Shown in pieces: positions 44,026 through 52,391 of a stretch of DNA of 64,000 nt. Origin of the DNA: Bacillota bacterium (GTDB lineage: Bacteria; Bacillota; Clostridia; Acetivibrionales; JAEXSP01); assembly GCA_023453795.1 (NCBI GenBank), contig JAEXSP010000007.1:310001-374000 (forward strand), in the 5' to 3' direction. Every line of letters starts with the position of its first letter. The first letter of the stretch is position 1. The notes beneath the pieces were generated by a model. That model worked only from the letters and a program-made list of their open reading frames with translations. It was not told the origin of the DNA and searched no databases. Both the position numbers and the translations under genes were made by a program.

Positions 44026-44970
44026 ATGAATGAGGGGATACATATCTATAACGGTATCATTAATGTATTGAAACCTCCCGGGATGACTTCTTTTGATGTG
44101 GTAGCCTATCTTAGGGGTGTACTGAAGACAAGAAAAATAGGTCATACCGGAACGCTTGATCCTGCGGCGGTAGGAGTTTTGCCGATTTGCGTCGGGTCGG
44201 CTACCAAAGTCATAGAGTTTATTACCGATAATGACAAGCATTACAGAGCTGAACTTACATTGGGAATCAGAACCGATACTCAGGATTCTTCAGGCAACAT
44301 AATTGATGTCAGGAATCCGGACCTTTCAGCGGAGAAAATCCATGGTGCGATAAAAAGCTTTGAGGGTAAATATAATCAGATTCCCCCCATGTATTCTGCC
44401 GTAAAAGTTGACGGAAAGAAGCTCTATGAGCTTGCCAGAAGCGGGATAACCATTGAGCGTAAGCCAAGGGAAGTAGAAATATATTCGGCGGATATTTTAA
44501 AAATAGAATCAGGCACTGCGGTATTGGAGGATAATGAAATTCCTGTTATAAGGGTGCTTTTCGATATAAAATGCTCCAAGGGCACATACATAAGGACATT
44601 ATGCGACGATATCGGGGAAAGGCTGGGCTGCGGAGGGAATATGTCATTCCTGATAAGGCTTGGAACCGGTGCTTTTGGAATAAGCGAGTCCAAAACTTTA
44701 GATGAAATAAAAGCGATGCTTGAAAATAATGAACCGACAGGACTGTTTACCGATATTTCAAAAACCTTTGACGATCTGGGAGAAATCAAATTAAATATAA
44801 GTGAAGAGAAAAGGTTTGTAAATGGAATGCATATCCCATTGAAAAATCAAGCTGCGGAAAAACAAAAAATGGTGAGAGTATTGAACAGTGCAGGTAATTT
44901 TATTGCACTTGGCGAGATTATAGAGAAAGAAGGCATTCCTTTTTTAAAATCAAAGAAATTCTTTCAATGA
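44026..44970 (+). CDS. truB: tRNA pseudouridine(55) synthase TruB
   Basis: Isomerises U55 in the T loop of tRNAs and acts as a tRNA chaperone. Hallmarks: GIINVLKPPGMTSFDVV at the N-terminus, the catalytic aspartate in GHTGTLDPAAVGVLPI near residue 45, YSAVKVDGKKLYELAR, and KCSKGTYIRTLCDDIG. A PUA-like C-terminal domain (about 240-314) is present. Start ATG 44026 has only a weak ribosome binding site, so coupling with nrnA (12 bp upstream) is likely. Confidence 0.95.
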   Translation: MNEGIHIYNGIINVLKPPGMTSFDVVAYLRGVLKTRKIGHTGTLDPAAVGVLPICVGSATKVIEFITDNDKHYRAELTLGIRTDTQDSSGNIIDVRNPDLSAEKIHGAIKSFEGKYNQIPPMYSAVKVDGKKLYELARSGITIERKPREVEIYSADILKIESGTAVLEDNEIPVIRVLFDIKCSKGTYIRTLCDDIGERLGCGGNMSFLIRLGTGAFGISESKTLDEIKAMLENNEPTGLFTDISKTFDDLGEIKLNISEEKRFVNGMHIPLKNQAAEKQKMVRVLNSAGNFIALGEIIEKEGIPFLKSKKFFQ

Positions 44971-44987
44971 TGATTTGAGGGATCAGG

Positions 44988-45923
44988 ATGGAGATAATTT
45001 ACGGCAAAAAAGAGGAAAAACTTATAAGAAGCAGTGGAGTAGGCCTCGGAAATTTCGATGGACTGCATATCGGACACATGGCTTTAATTAATACGCTTAT
45101 AAAGGAATCAAAGCTTAATGGGCTGGATTCAATAGTATATACCTTTATGAAGCACCCAGAAAATATATTGAGAAAAAAGCTGTTCACACCCTTGCTGACA
45201 AACGTCGGCAAGAAAATCGAGCTTTTAGGTGAAACACCGCTCAAATATCTTTACGTTGATGAATTCGATGAAAACTTTTCAAGGCTGAAACCTGAAGCCT
45301 TTGTAAAGTATGTCCTTGTAGACAGATTAAGGATCAAGCTTGCGGTAGCCGGCTTTAACTACAGATTCGGTTATAAAGGGCAGGGTGACACTGAGCTTCT
45401 GAAAGAGCTCGGGAAAAAATACGGCTTCAAGGTTATTGTAATTTCACCTATTAAGCTTGATGATTATGTTGTAAGCTCAACCTTGATAAGGCAGTATGTC
45501 TCAAGGGGGGATATGGAAATGGTATTCAAGCTGCTTGGTAGACATTACTCCATCAATGGAGAGGTGCACAGCGGAAGGCGGATAGGGAATACCATGGGTT
45601 TTCCCACAGCTAACATAACCCCTGAGAATTACCTTATACTTCCCAATAATGGGGTATATATAACCAAAACCCTCCTTGACAATACATTGTACAGCAGTAT
45701 TACGAATATAGGAAGAAATCCTACTTTTGAAGGACTCGAAAAAGTTAGTATTGAGACTCACATACTGGATTTTGACAAGGATATCTACGGCAAAAAGATT
45801 GAGGTGTTCTTTATCTCAAAAGTCAGAGGAGAAAAGAAATTTGAGAATAAGGATGCACTTGTGAAACAAATTGAAAGGGATATTATTAAGGCAAGGGAGT
45901 TCCTGAGCATCAATGATAATTGA
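44988..45923 (+). CDS. ribF: Bifunctional riboflavin kinase / FAD synthetase
   Basis: Makes FMN then FAD. The N-terminal adenylyltransferase domain has GNFDGLHIGHMALI near residue 22 and the FNYRFGYKGQGD loop; the C-terminal kinase domain has GRRIGNTMGFPTANI, YITKT and the GRNPTFEG motif. 311 residues. TTGAGG precedes ATG 44988. The stop lies 11 bp inside hypF, which links this flavin gene to the hydrogenase maturation gene in one transcript. Confidence 0.95.
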   Translation: MEIIYGKKEEKLIRSSGVGLGNFDGLHIGHMALINTLIKESKLNGLDSIVYTFMKHPENILRKKLFTPLLTNVGKKIELLGETPLKYLYVDEFDENFSRLKPEAFVKYVLVDRLRIKLAVAGFNYRFGYKGQGDTELLKELGKKYGFKVIVISPIKLDDYVVSSTLIRQYVSRGDMEMVFKLLGRHYSINGEVHSGRRIGNTMGFPTANITPENYLILPNNGVYITKTLLDNTLYSSITNIGRNPTFEGLEKVSIETHILDFDKDIYGKKIEVFFISKVRGEKKFENKDALVKQIERDIIKAREFLSINDN

Positions 45924-48231
45924 AAGATATTTGATAAAAGTAAATGGGATTGTGCAAGGGGTCGGATTCCGGCCCTTTATTTATAATCTGGCAAAAGCAT
46001 TGTGCCTGAACGGATGGGTAAACAATACATCCGAAGGAGTAATAATCGATGTAGAGGGAGATAAACCTACGCTTGATGCTTTTGTATCAAAAATCAGTGA
46101 AGAAGCGCCGCCGCTTTCATTAATCAGGGATGTTTCTGTTAGGACACAGCCTGTTGTCCATTATTCATCCTTCGAAATAAGAGAGAGTTCAGGCGCCGGG
46201 AGGAAGGATGTATATATATCTCCCGATGTGGCTGTTTGCGATGACTGTAAAAGAGAGCTTTTTGATAAAAACAACCGCAGGTATATGTACCCCTTCATTA
46301 ACTGTACCAACTGCGGCCCCAGATTTACAATAATAAAAGACATACCTTATGACAGACCCAATACTACCATGAAAAAGTTTAAAATGTGCAAAGCCTGCGA
46401 AACCGAGTATCGGAACCCGAGTGACAGAAGATATCATGCTCAGCCGGTCTCATGCTTTGACTGCGGTCCCAGGCTGGAGCTTGTAGACCGTAACGGGAAG
46501 AGTATTTGCACCGAAAATGCAATTATGCGGGCAAGAGAACTCCTTGCTGACGGAAGCATCATAGCAGTGAAGGGGCTTGGAGGCTATCACCTTTTCTGTG
46601 ACGCAGTCAGCCATGCAGCAGTTGAAAAACTTAGAAAACGAAAAGTCAGAGATGATAAGCCATTTGCAGTTATGGTCAGGGATTATGAAACGGCACAAAA
46701 ATTCTGCTTTTGCAGCGAAACAGAAAGAAGCCTGCTCGAATCCAAAGAAAAGCCTATTGTTCTATTGAAAAAAAGAGAAGATATTAGGCTGCCGAATGAA
46801 ATTGCTCCGGGCAATCCATATCTTGGGATAATGCTGCCATATACGCCTGTTCATCTTTTGCTTCTGGCTTCTTCGGCAATAAAGAATAAATATCCGGAGG
46901 CGCTTGTTGCTACAAGCGGAAACAGAAGCAGTGAACCAATTTATTTTAAAGACGAGGATGCTTTAGACAACTTATCGGAAATAGCAGATTATTTTTTAGT
47001 TAATGACAGGGAAATCTATATTAGAACTGATGATTCGGTAACAAGAGTTTTCAGGGATAAAGAGTATTTGATAAGAAGGTCAAGAGGCTACGCTCCTTCC
47101 CCTGTTACCTGTGAGATAGATGATATTGGTGATGCACAAGGGATTCCTTCTGTTCTTGCCTGCGGTGGTGAATTAAAGAATACCTTCTGTATGAACAATG
47201 GGAACGAGTTCTTTGTCAGCCATCATATAGGCGATCTTGAGAATAATGAGACTCTGTCGTCCTTTGAAGACGGCATAAGGCATTACAGGAACCTCTTCGG
47301 TATTAAGCCTGAAATTGCAGCTTTTGATCTTCACCCGGAATACCTGTCTACCAAGTATGCCCTTGACCTTGACTTGAAGAAGGTTGTGATTCAGCACCAC
47401 CATGCACATATAGCATCATGCATGGCAGAGAACAACCTGAATGGGAGCGTTATAGGAGTTGCGTTTGACGGTACAGGTTACGGCGAAGACGGCAACATAT
47501 GGGGCGGAGAATTTTTTTCAGGAAGCTATGACCATTTTAATCGTGAAGGCCACCTTGAATACGTGAGCATGCCGGGTGGAGAAATGGCTATAAAAGAGCC
47601 TTGGAGAATGGCGGCTGCCTACCTTTATAAATGTAGTAAAGGTGAGTTGGCTTCTGATGAGGCTGAAAATTTATTAAAGGGAATTGATAAGGGCAGGATA
47701 GGTGCAATTATTCAAATGGTAAAAAAAAGCATCAACAGTCCTCTGACATCAAGCATAGGACGGCTGTTCGATGCGGTTTCGGCGCTGCTTGGAATATGCA
47801 TGTCAATAAACTATGAAGGTCAGGCGGCAATTGAGCTTGAATACATTGCTGCACAAGGCTCGTTTGAACCTTATGAATTTACATTAGTTGAAAAGCAGGG
47901 TTTCTTCGAAATCTGTGTAGATCAATTGATTGAATCCATAGTGCATGATATAAAAGCAGGAGCTGATAAACAGCTCATTTCAGCAAAATTCCATGAGACA
48001 ATAGCGGAAATAATTGCTGCAGGATGCTCCCGCATTCGCGAAAAAACTCAACTGGACAGAGTAATTCTCAGCGGAGGGGTTTTTCAAAACCTCACTCTGC
48101 TCGAGAAAGGTGTGACGAAGCTCGAAAATGCAGGCTTTAAAGTATTTGTCCATAATAAGCTTCCATCAAATGATGCAGGAATATCGCTCGGTCAGGCGGT
48201 AATTGCCATAATTAAGTCAAAAATGCAGTAA
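45913..48231 (+). CDS. hypF: Carbamoyltransferase HypF ([NiFe] hydrogenase maturation)
   Basis: Transfers the carbamoyl group of carbamoyl phosphate through carbamoyl-adenylate to the C-terminal cysteine of HypE, the source of the active-site CN ligands. Domains: acylphosphatase (1-90, GIVQGVGFRPFIYNLA), two zinc fingers (CDDC to CTNC near 110-135, CKAC to CFDC near 160-190), YrdC-like domain (about 205-390), and a Kae1-like C-terminal domain with the metal site HHHAHIASC near 500 and GGVFQN near 720. 772 residues, family length. It overlaps ribF; hypC, hypD and hypE follow 1.6 kb later. Confidence 0.96.
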   Translation: MIIERYLIKVNGIVQGVGFRPFIYNLAKALCLNGWVNNTSEGVIIDVEGDKPTLDAFVSKISEEAPPLSLIRDVSVRTQPVVHYSSFEIRESSGAGRKDVYISPDVAVCDDCKRELFDKNNRRYMYPFINCTNCGPRFTIIKDIPYDRPNTTMKKFKMCKACETEYRNPSDRRYHAQPVSCFDCGPRLELVDRNGKSICTENAIMRARELLADGSIIAVKGLGGYHLFCDAVSHAAVEKLRKRKVRDDKPFAVMVRDYETAQKFCFCSETERSLLESKEKPIVLLKKREDIRLPNEIAPGNPYLGIMLPYTPVHLLLLASSAIKNKYPEALVATSGNRSSEPIYFKDEDALDNLSEIADYFLVNDREIYIRTDDSVTRVFRDKEYLIRRSRGYAPSPVTCEIDDIGDAQGIPSVLACGGELKNTFCMNNGNEFFVSHHIGDLENNETLSSFEDGIRHYRNLFGIKPEIAAFDLHPEYLSTKYALDLDLKKVVIQHHHAHIASCMAENNLNGSVIGVAFDGTGYGEDGNIWGGEFFSGSYDHFNREGHLEYVSMPGGEMAIKEPWRMAAAYLYKCSKGELASDEAENLLKGIDKGRIGAIIQMVKKSINSPLTSSIGRLFDAVSALLGICMSINYEGQAAIELEYIAAQGSFEPYEFTLVEKQGFFEICVDQLIESIVHDIKAGADKQLISAKFHETIAEIIAAGCSRIREKTQLDRVILSGGVFQNLTLLEKGVTKLENAGFKVFVHNKLPSNDAGISLGQAVIAIIKSKMQ

Positions 48232-48321
48232 ATCGTAACTTTTTTGTAACCTTTCTTAAAGAAGTTGTAAATCATTTCTTGTAATAGAGCTTTAAGATAA
48301 AACATGTCAAGAATAAATTCT

Positions 48322-48391
48322 GGAAAGGAAAAAAGAATATGAGAAAATATTCTGCATAATTATTGCATTAGGGTTATTTGTCGCGTCTTAG
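48322..48391 (+). pseudogene. Decayed start of a secreted-protein gene
   Basis: A ribosome binding site (GGAAAGGA, 48322-48329) precedes ATG 48339, which meets a stop after six codons. In another frame from 48341 the DNA reads EKIFCIIIALGLFVAS then stop, a signal-peptide-like string. A frameshift between them would explain this. Too short to be sure. Confidence 0.3.
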
Positions 48392-48436
48392 GCTTTATTT
48401 AATAAAAGCCGAACATTAAAATCAAGGGGGTCGAGC

Positions 48437-49186
48437 ATGGATAATCAAATAATAAAGAAGTATCTTATTTGGGTTCTTGTAGCATGCATACTTGTTTCGG
48501 GGCTGGTATGGTCATCCTACATAGTTACAAATGCAATCACCAAAATCAGTTCTTCAAAGAATGTCATTACAGTTACAGGTTCTGCTAAAAAGAAGATTAA
48601 ATCTGACTTTGCTATGTGGTATGGCGATTTCTCAGCAACATACCCAACGCTTTCAGAAGCCTATGACAAGATCAAAGCGGATAAGGAAAGGGTTAATACA
48701 TATCTTATAAACAAAGGTGTTAAGGCAAGTGAAATAAGTTTTGCGACAATCACTACAGAAACACTTTATGTAATGGATGTAAACGGACAGCGTACCAATA
48801 AGGTAGAATCGTATAAACTGACACAGACAGTCAAGGTTGCATCACATGACATTGACAAGGTAGGTCTGCTTGCATTAGATTCGATGAGCCTCATAAATCA
48901 AGGAATAACCTTCAATTCCAACTCGCCTCAGTATATTTACACCAAGCTTGCCGATTTGAAAATTGATATGCTTGGTTTGGCAACAAAGGATACAAAGAGC
49001 AGGGCTTCCACTATAGCAAAAAATTCAGGGGCAAAAGTAGGCAAGCTTGTTTCTTCAAAAGTAGGTGTATTTCAGATAACACCACTGTACTCTACCGACA
49101 CCTCCGATTACGGAATAAATGACACTTCAACTGTTGAAAAGGAAATAACAGCCGTAATGACCTGTGACTTTGAGATTATTAATTGA
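48437..49186 (+). CDS. SIMPL domain (DUF541) membrane-anchored protein
   Basis: Protein with an N-terminal signal anchor (about residues 9-31, YLIWVLVACILVSGLVW) and an extracytoplasmic SIMPL domain. The domain opens VITVTGSAKKKIKSDFAMW and contains the predicted strand-helix units typical of the family, with KVESYKLTQTVKV in the middle and a C-terminal CDFEI strand. SIMPL proteins form oligomeric rings in other bacteria; function is not settled. GGGGG precedes ATG 48437. It sits between hypF and hypC but has no known tie to hydrogenase maturation. A good terminator follows. Confidence 0.85.
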   Translation: MDNQIIKKYLIWVLVACILVSGLVWSSYIVTNAITKISSSKNVITVTGSAKKKIKSDFAMWYGDFSATYPTLSEAYDKIKADKERVNTYLINKGVKASEISFATITTETLYVMDVNGQRTNKVESYKLTQTVKVASHDIDKVGLLALDSMSLINQGITFNSNSPQYIYTKLADLKIDMLGLATKDTKSRASTIAKNSGAKVGKLVSSKVGVFQITPLYSTDTSDYGINDTSTVEKEITAVMTCDFEIIN

Positions 49187-49202
49187 TATGGTTCTAAAAT
49201 TG

Positions 49203-49238
49203 GAGAGTTGGGGTAATTTACCCCGGCTCTTTTTTTTT
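49203..49238 (+). terminator. Rho-independent terminator after the SIMPL gene
   Basis: An 11-bp stem with two G-T pairs (49204-49214 with 49220-49230), then nine or so T. Confidence 0.85.
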
Positions 49239-49316
49239 ACAGGAAAGTAGTGTAAAATATTTATGGATTAACCTTGTAAAATAGTAAATAAACTGTTTTC
49301 ACTAGGGGGGATTGGA

Positions 49317-49685
49317 ATGCCGGAAGAGAGAAGGCAGATCGAAAGACGAAAAGGGCCTGATTTCCTTGTCAAATGGATCAGGTGGACTGTCATTTCAGGT
49401 TGGATATTGATCATAACCGCTTTGCTTGTAATTGCTGCAGCAAAGCCTCAAGACAAAAACCTTTTTGACAGGCTGTTTAATAGTCAAGTCAGAGAATCAT
49501 GGGATTCAAATCTTCTCTTTGGTGCTTTTGTTCTGTTAATAATACTTTATCTGCTTTGTATTATTGGGTTCTTTTTTAATCTAAGGAGAAGCAAACGAAA
49601 GAGCGACAGAATCAGCATATCAATTATTTTACTCGGTTTGGGCTCATTTGCAGGAATCATAATATACGTAATGAAAATACGGTAA
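49317..49685 (+). CDS. Small membrane protein of unknown function
   Basis: 122 residues with three hydrophobic segments (about 23-43, 68-88 and 99-118) and a strongly basic N-terminus (PEERRQIERRKG). A charged stretch separates segments one and two. I recognise no family. GGGGGG lies 8 bp before ATG 49317. It is monocistronic between the SIMPL terminator and the hypC promoter. A weak hairpin with T residues follows. Confidence 0.7.
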   Translation: MPEERRQIERRKGPDFLVKWIRWTVISGWILIITALLVIAAAKPQDKNLFDRLFNSQVRESWDSNLLFGAFVLLIILYLLCIIGFFFNLRRSKRKSDRISISIILLGLGSFAGIIIYVMKIR

Positions 49686-49696
49686 ACACTCTTTAA

Positions 49697-49722
49697 GGAG
49701 AGCTGCATGTGTGGCTCTTTCT
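49697..49722 (+). terminator. Weak terminator after the small membrane protein gene
   Basis: Short stem AGAGC/GCTCT (49699-49703 with 49714-49718), extendable by G-T pairs, followed by TTTCTT. Confidence 0.4.
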
Positions 49723-49745
49723 TGCTGTTATATGGATTTTAGCAT

Positions 49746-49774
49746 TTGCCTAAATTTCCGCATTAGGGTATTAT
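49746..49774 (+). promoter_or_regulatory. Probable promoter of hypC-hypD-hypE
   Basis: TTGCCT (49746-49751), 17-bp spacer, TATTAT (49769-49774), about 50 bp before hypC. Confidence 0.5.
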
Positions 49775-49824
49775 AATTAATAGACCTTGAGCAGTACAAT
49801 AAAATAAACTTGGGATGTGAATAT

Positions 49825-50049
49825 ATGTGTCTTGGTGTACCGGGCAAAGTACTGAAAATAGATGGTAAGAAAAGTGAAGTCGAAATAATGGGAGTTACAA
49901 GGGAAGTGTCGCTTGAACTGCTCAAACAAGTTAAATTAGGCGATTATGTGCTGATTCATGCAGGTTGTGCGATCCAAGTGATAGATGAAGATGAAGCCCA
50001 AAAAACTCTGGAGCTTTTCAATGAACTGAGGGAACTGGTGAATGAATAA
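49825..50049 (+). CDS. hypC: Hydrogenase maturation chaperone HypC
   Basis: Small chaperone that, with HypD, carries the Fe(CN)2CO unit to the large subunit of [NiFe] hydrogenase. 74 residues from ATG 49825. This start is required because the catalytic cysteine must be residue 2 (MCLGVPGKV); an in-frame TTG at 49810 would bury it. The C-terminal part has GDYVLIHAGCAIQVIDEDEA. The stop overlaps hypD by 8 bp. Confidence 0.95.
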   Translation: MCLGVPGKVLKIDGKKSEVEIMGVTREVSLELLKQVKLGDYVLIHAGCAIQVIDEDEAQKTLELFNELRELVNE

Positions 50050-51130
50050 TTTTATAGATGAATTCAGGAATTCGGAATTAGCGGAAAAAATGGGCAGGAT
50101 ACTTTCCGCATACAATGGAAAAACCCTTAACCTGATGGAAGTATGCGGAACTCATACAATGGCGATTTTCAGATTCGGAATCAGGGATATTCTGCCTGAC
50201 GGAATAAGGCTTATTTCCGGCCCCGGGTGTCCTGTGTGTGTTACACCGGCATACTATATCAATGCGGCTGTTGAGCTTTCAAAGCATGAAGACGTCATAA
50301 TAACTACATTTGGGGATATGATCAGAATACCCGGCAGTGAGTCTTCACTGCAAAAGGAAAAGGCTTTGGGTAGGGATATCCGAATAGTGTATTCTCCGCT
50401 GGATGCACTTAAAATAGCTGCCGAAAATCCGGAGAAGAAGGTCGTTTTCCTATCGGTTGGGTTTGAAACGACTACTCCGGTCATAGCTTTAGCAATTCTT
50501 AATGCCGCTGAAGCAGGTATTGGTAATTTCTCTGTCCTTTCTTCAAACAAGACCATGCCGGAAGCGCTGAAGCTTTTATCGTCAGATAAAGAGGTTGGTG
50601 TAAACGGTTATATTTATCCCGGACATGTCAGCGCTATAATCGGTACCGGCTTTTATAAGGAGATTGCTGAAAAATACGGAATTCCGGGAGTGGTAACGGG
50701 CTTTGAGCCTCTGGACATCCTGCAAAGCATTATAACCTTAGTGAACAATATAAACAGCGGAAAAATGACTGTTGAAAACATGTATTCGAGAGTGGTTTCA
50801 AACGATGGAAATAAAATAGCAATTGAAAAGATGTACGAGGTCTTTGAGCCGTGTAATGCGATATGGAGAGGAATGGGCAATATCCCCCTATCAGGACTAA
50901 AAATAAGAGACAGGTATGAGAAATATGATGCATGGAAGCTTTTCGGACTGGAAAGGGAGATTGAAAGCTCCGAACCAAAGGGCTGTTTATGTGGCGAGGT
51001 CTTGAAGGGCAAGAAAACCCCTAAGGATTGCCCGCTGTTTAATAAGGCCTGTACCCCCGAAAACCCTGTAGGTGCTTGTATGGTCTCATCAGAAGGGACT
51101 TGTGCAGCCTACTACAAATATAAGACATGA
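50042..51130 (+). CDS. hypD: Hydrogenase maturation protein HypD
   Basis: Iron-sulfur scaffold on which the Fe(CN)2CO unit is built. Seen: EVCGTHTMAIFRFGI near residue 34, the redox/iron site GPGCPVCVTP near 60-70, GFETTTP near 140, and the C-terminal [4Fe-4S] cysteines (CLCG, CPLFNKAC, CMVSSEGTC). 362 residues, normal. ATG 50042 lies inside the end of hypC, so the two interacting partners are translationally coupled. Confidence 0.96.
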   Translation: MNNFIDEFRNSELAEKMGRILSAYNGKTLNLMEVCGTHTMAIFRFGIRDILPDGIRLISGPGCPVCVTPAYYINAAVELSKHEDVIITTFGDMIRIPGSESSLQKEKALGRDIRIVYSPLDALKIAAENPEKKVVFLSVGFETTTPVIALAILNAAEAGIGNFSVLSSNKTMPEALKLLSSDKEVGVNGYIYPGHVSAIIGTGFYKEIAEKYGIPGVVTGFEPLDILQSIITLVNNINSGKMTVENMYSRVVSNDGNKIAIEKMYEVFEPCNAIWRGMGNIPLSGLKIRDRYEKYDAWKLFGLEREIESSEPKGCLCGEVLKGKKTPKDCPLFNKACTPENPVGACMVSSEGTCAAYYKYKT

Positions 51131-51170
51131 TTTTTAATAGGCATTAAATATTTTTGCGGAGGTAAAAACT

Positions 51171-52178
51171 TTGTCCGACATAATTACTCTTGCCCATGGA
51201 AGCGGCGGCAAGCTCACACATAACCTTATAAAAGACATATTCATGAAACACCTTTCAAATGACATTCTGTCGCAGGGAGATGATGCTTCAAAACTCTCAT
51301 TTCCTCATGGAAACCTTGCATTTACAACTGATTCCTTCGTAATAACCCCGGTTTTTTTCAAGGGCGGAGACATAGGAAAGCTTGCGGTCTGCGGTACGGT
51401 AAATGATCTTGCAGCAGCAGGAGCCAAGCCGCTTTATCTAAGCTGCGGATTCATAATAGAAGAAGGCATGCTTTTTTCAGATTTGGAAAGCATTGTAGCA
51501 TCCATGGCAAAAGCTGCTGAGGAAGCAGGCGTAAAAATAGTTACGGGCGATACAAAGGTTGTCCAGAGAGGTGCGGCAGATAAGATATTCATAAATACAT
51601 CAGGTATAGGACTTATAAATGAAGGAGTTAATGTCTCAGGTGTAAATGCTGAGCCCGGAGATAAAGTTATTCTAACCGGGGGAATTGGAGAACACGGCTG
51701 CTCAATCCTGCTGGAGAGGGAACAACTAAACATCGGATCGTCTGTTATAAGCGATTGTGCCCCTTTAAACAGGCTCGTTGAAAAGCTTTTTAATATCGAT
51801 AAGAATATTCATGTACTGAGGGATCCGACAAGAGGAGGAGTAGCGACAACGCTTAACGAGATTGCACAGCAGAGTAATGTGGGCATTCACCTCTATGAAG
51901 ATGCACTCCCGGTTAAAAATGAAGTCAAAGGGATATGCGAGATACTGGGACTTGATCCTTTATATATGGCTAACGAAGGTAAAATGCTGGTTATTCTGCC
52001 GGATGAATCTGCAGAAAGAGTACTGGATGAAATCAAAAAGGACAAATATGGAGCAGATGCAAGAATAATAGGTGAGGTTGTAGAGTCACCCGCAAGGCGT
52101 GTAACGATAAAGACCGTTACAGGTGGAAGTAGAATCGTAGATATGCTTGTGGGGGATCAGTTACCGCGGATTTGTTGA
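51171..52178 (+). CDS. hypE: Hydrogenase maturation protein HypE
   Basis: ATP-dependent enzyme of the PurM/AIR-synthetase fold that dehydrates its own C-terminal thiocarboxamide to thiocyanate, the CN donor. Seen: LAHGSGGKLTHNLI at the N-terminus, GDDASKL, GTVNDLAAAGA, RDPTRGGVATTLNEIA, and the essential PRIC C-terminus whose last Cys is carbamoylated by HypF. Start is TTG 51171 with GCGGAGG 8 bp upstream. 335 residues. No hypA, hypB or hydrogenase structural gene lies in the window. Confidence 0.96.
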   Translation: MSDIITLAHGSGGKLTHNLIKDIFMKHLSNDILSQGDDASKLSFPHGNLAFTTDSFVITPVFFKGGDIGKLAVCGTVNDLAAAGAKPLYLSCGFIIEEGMLFSDLESIVASMAKAAEEAGVKIVTGDTKVVQRGAADKIFINTSGIGLINEGVNVSGVNAEPGDKVILTGGIGEHGCSILLEREQLNIGSSVISDCAPLNRLVEKLFNIDKNIHVLRDPTRGGVATTLNEIAQQSNVGIHLYEDALPVKNEVKGICEILGLDPLYMANEGKMLVILPDESAERVLDEIKKDKYGADARIIGEVVESPARRVTIKTVTGGSRIVDMLVGDQLPRIC

Positions 52179-52198
52179 TATGAAGTGAAAACTGATGT

Positions 52199-52246
52199 AC
52201 TCCCTTTGTGGTAGGCAAATAACTGCTTATCATAAAGGGAGTTTTT
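52199..52246 (+). terminator. Strong terminator after hypE
   Basis: A 19-bp stem with several G-T pairs (52199-52217 with 52224-52242), 6-nt loop and TTTTT. Confidence 0.9.
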
Positions 52247-52275
52247 GTCGTAAAATGAGAAAAAGCGTCGGTTGA

Positions 52276-52304
52276 TTGGGTGATGGGATGATATTTTGTA
52301 TAAT
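52276..52304 (+). promoter_or_regulatory. Probable promoter of the FN3 protein gene
   Basis: TTGGGT (52276-52281), 17-bp spacer, perfect TATAAT (52299-52304), about 88 bp before the start. Confidence 0.5.
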
Positions 52305-52391
52305 ATTTTAACACGATTTAAAAAGATTGTTGGAATAGTTTAACAATAGTACAAGAGTTAACACTAACACGCAATACGAGGAGGATATAGA

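Noticed and set aside
48244..48284. Three TTGTAA boxes upstream of the SIMPL gene as a regulator site
   Set aside because: Spacing is irregular (21 and 14 bp) and AT-rich DNA gives such hexamers by chance.
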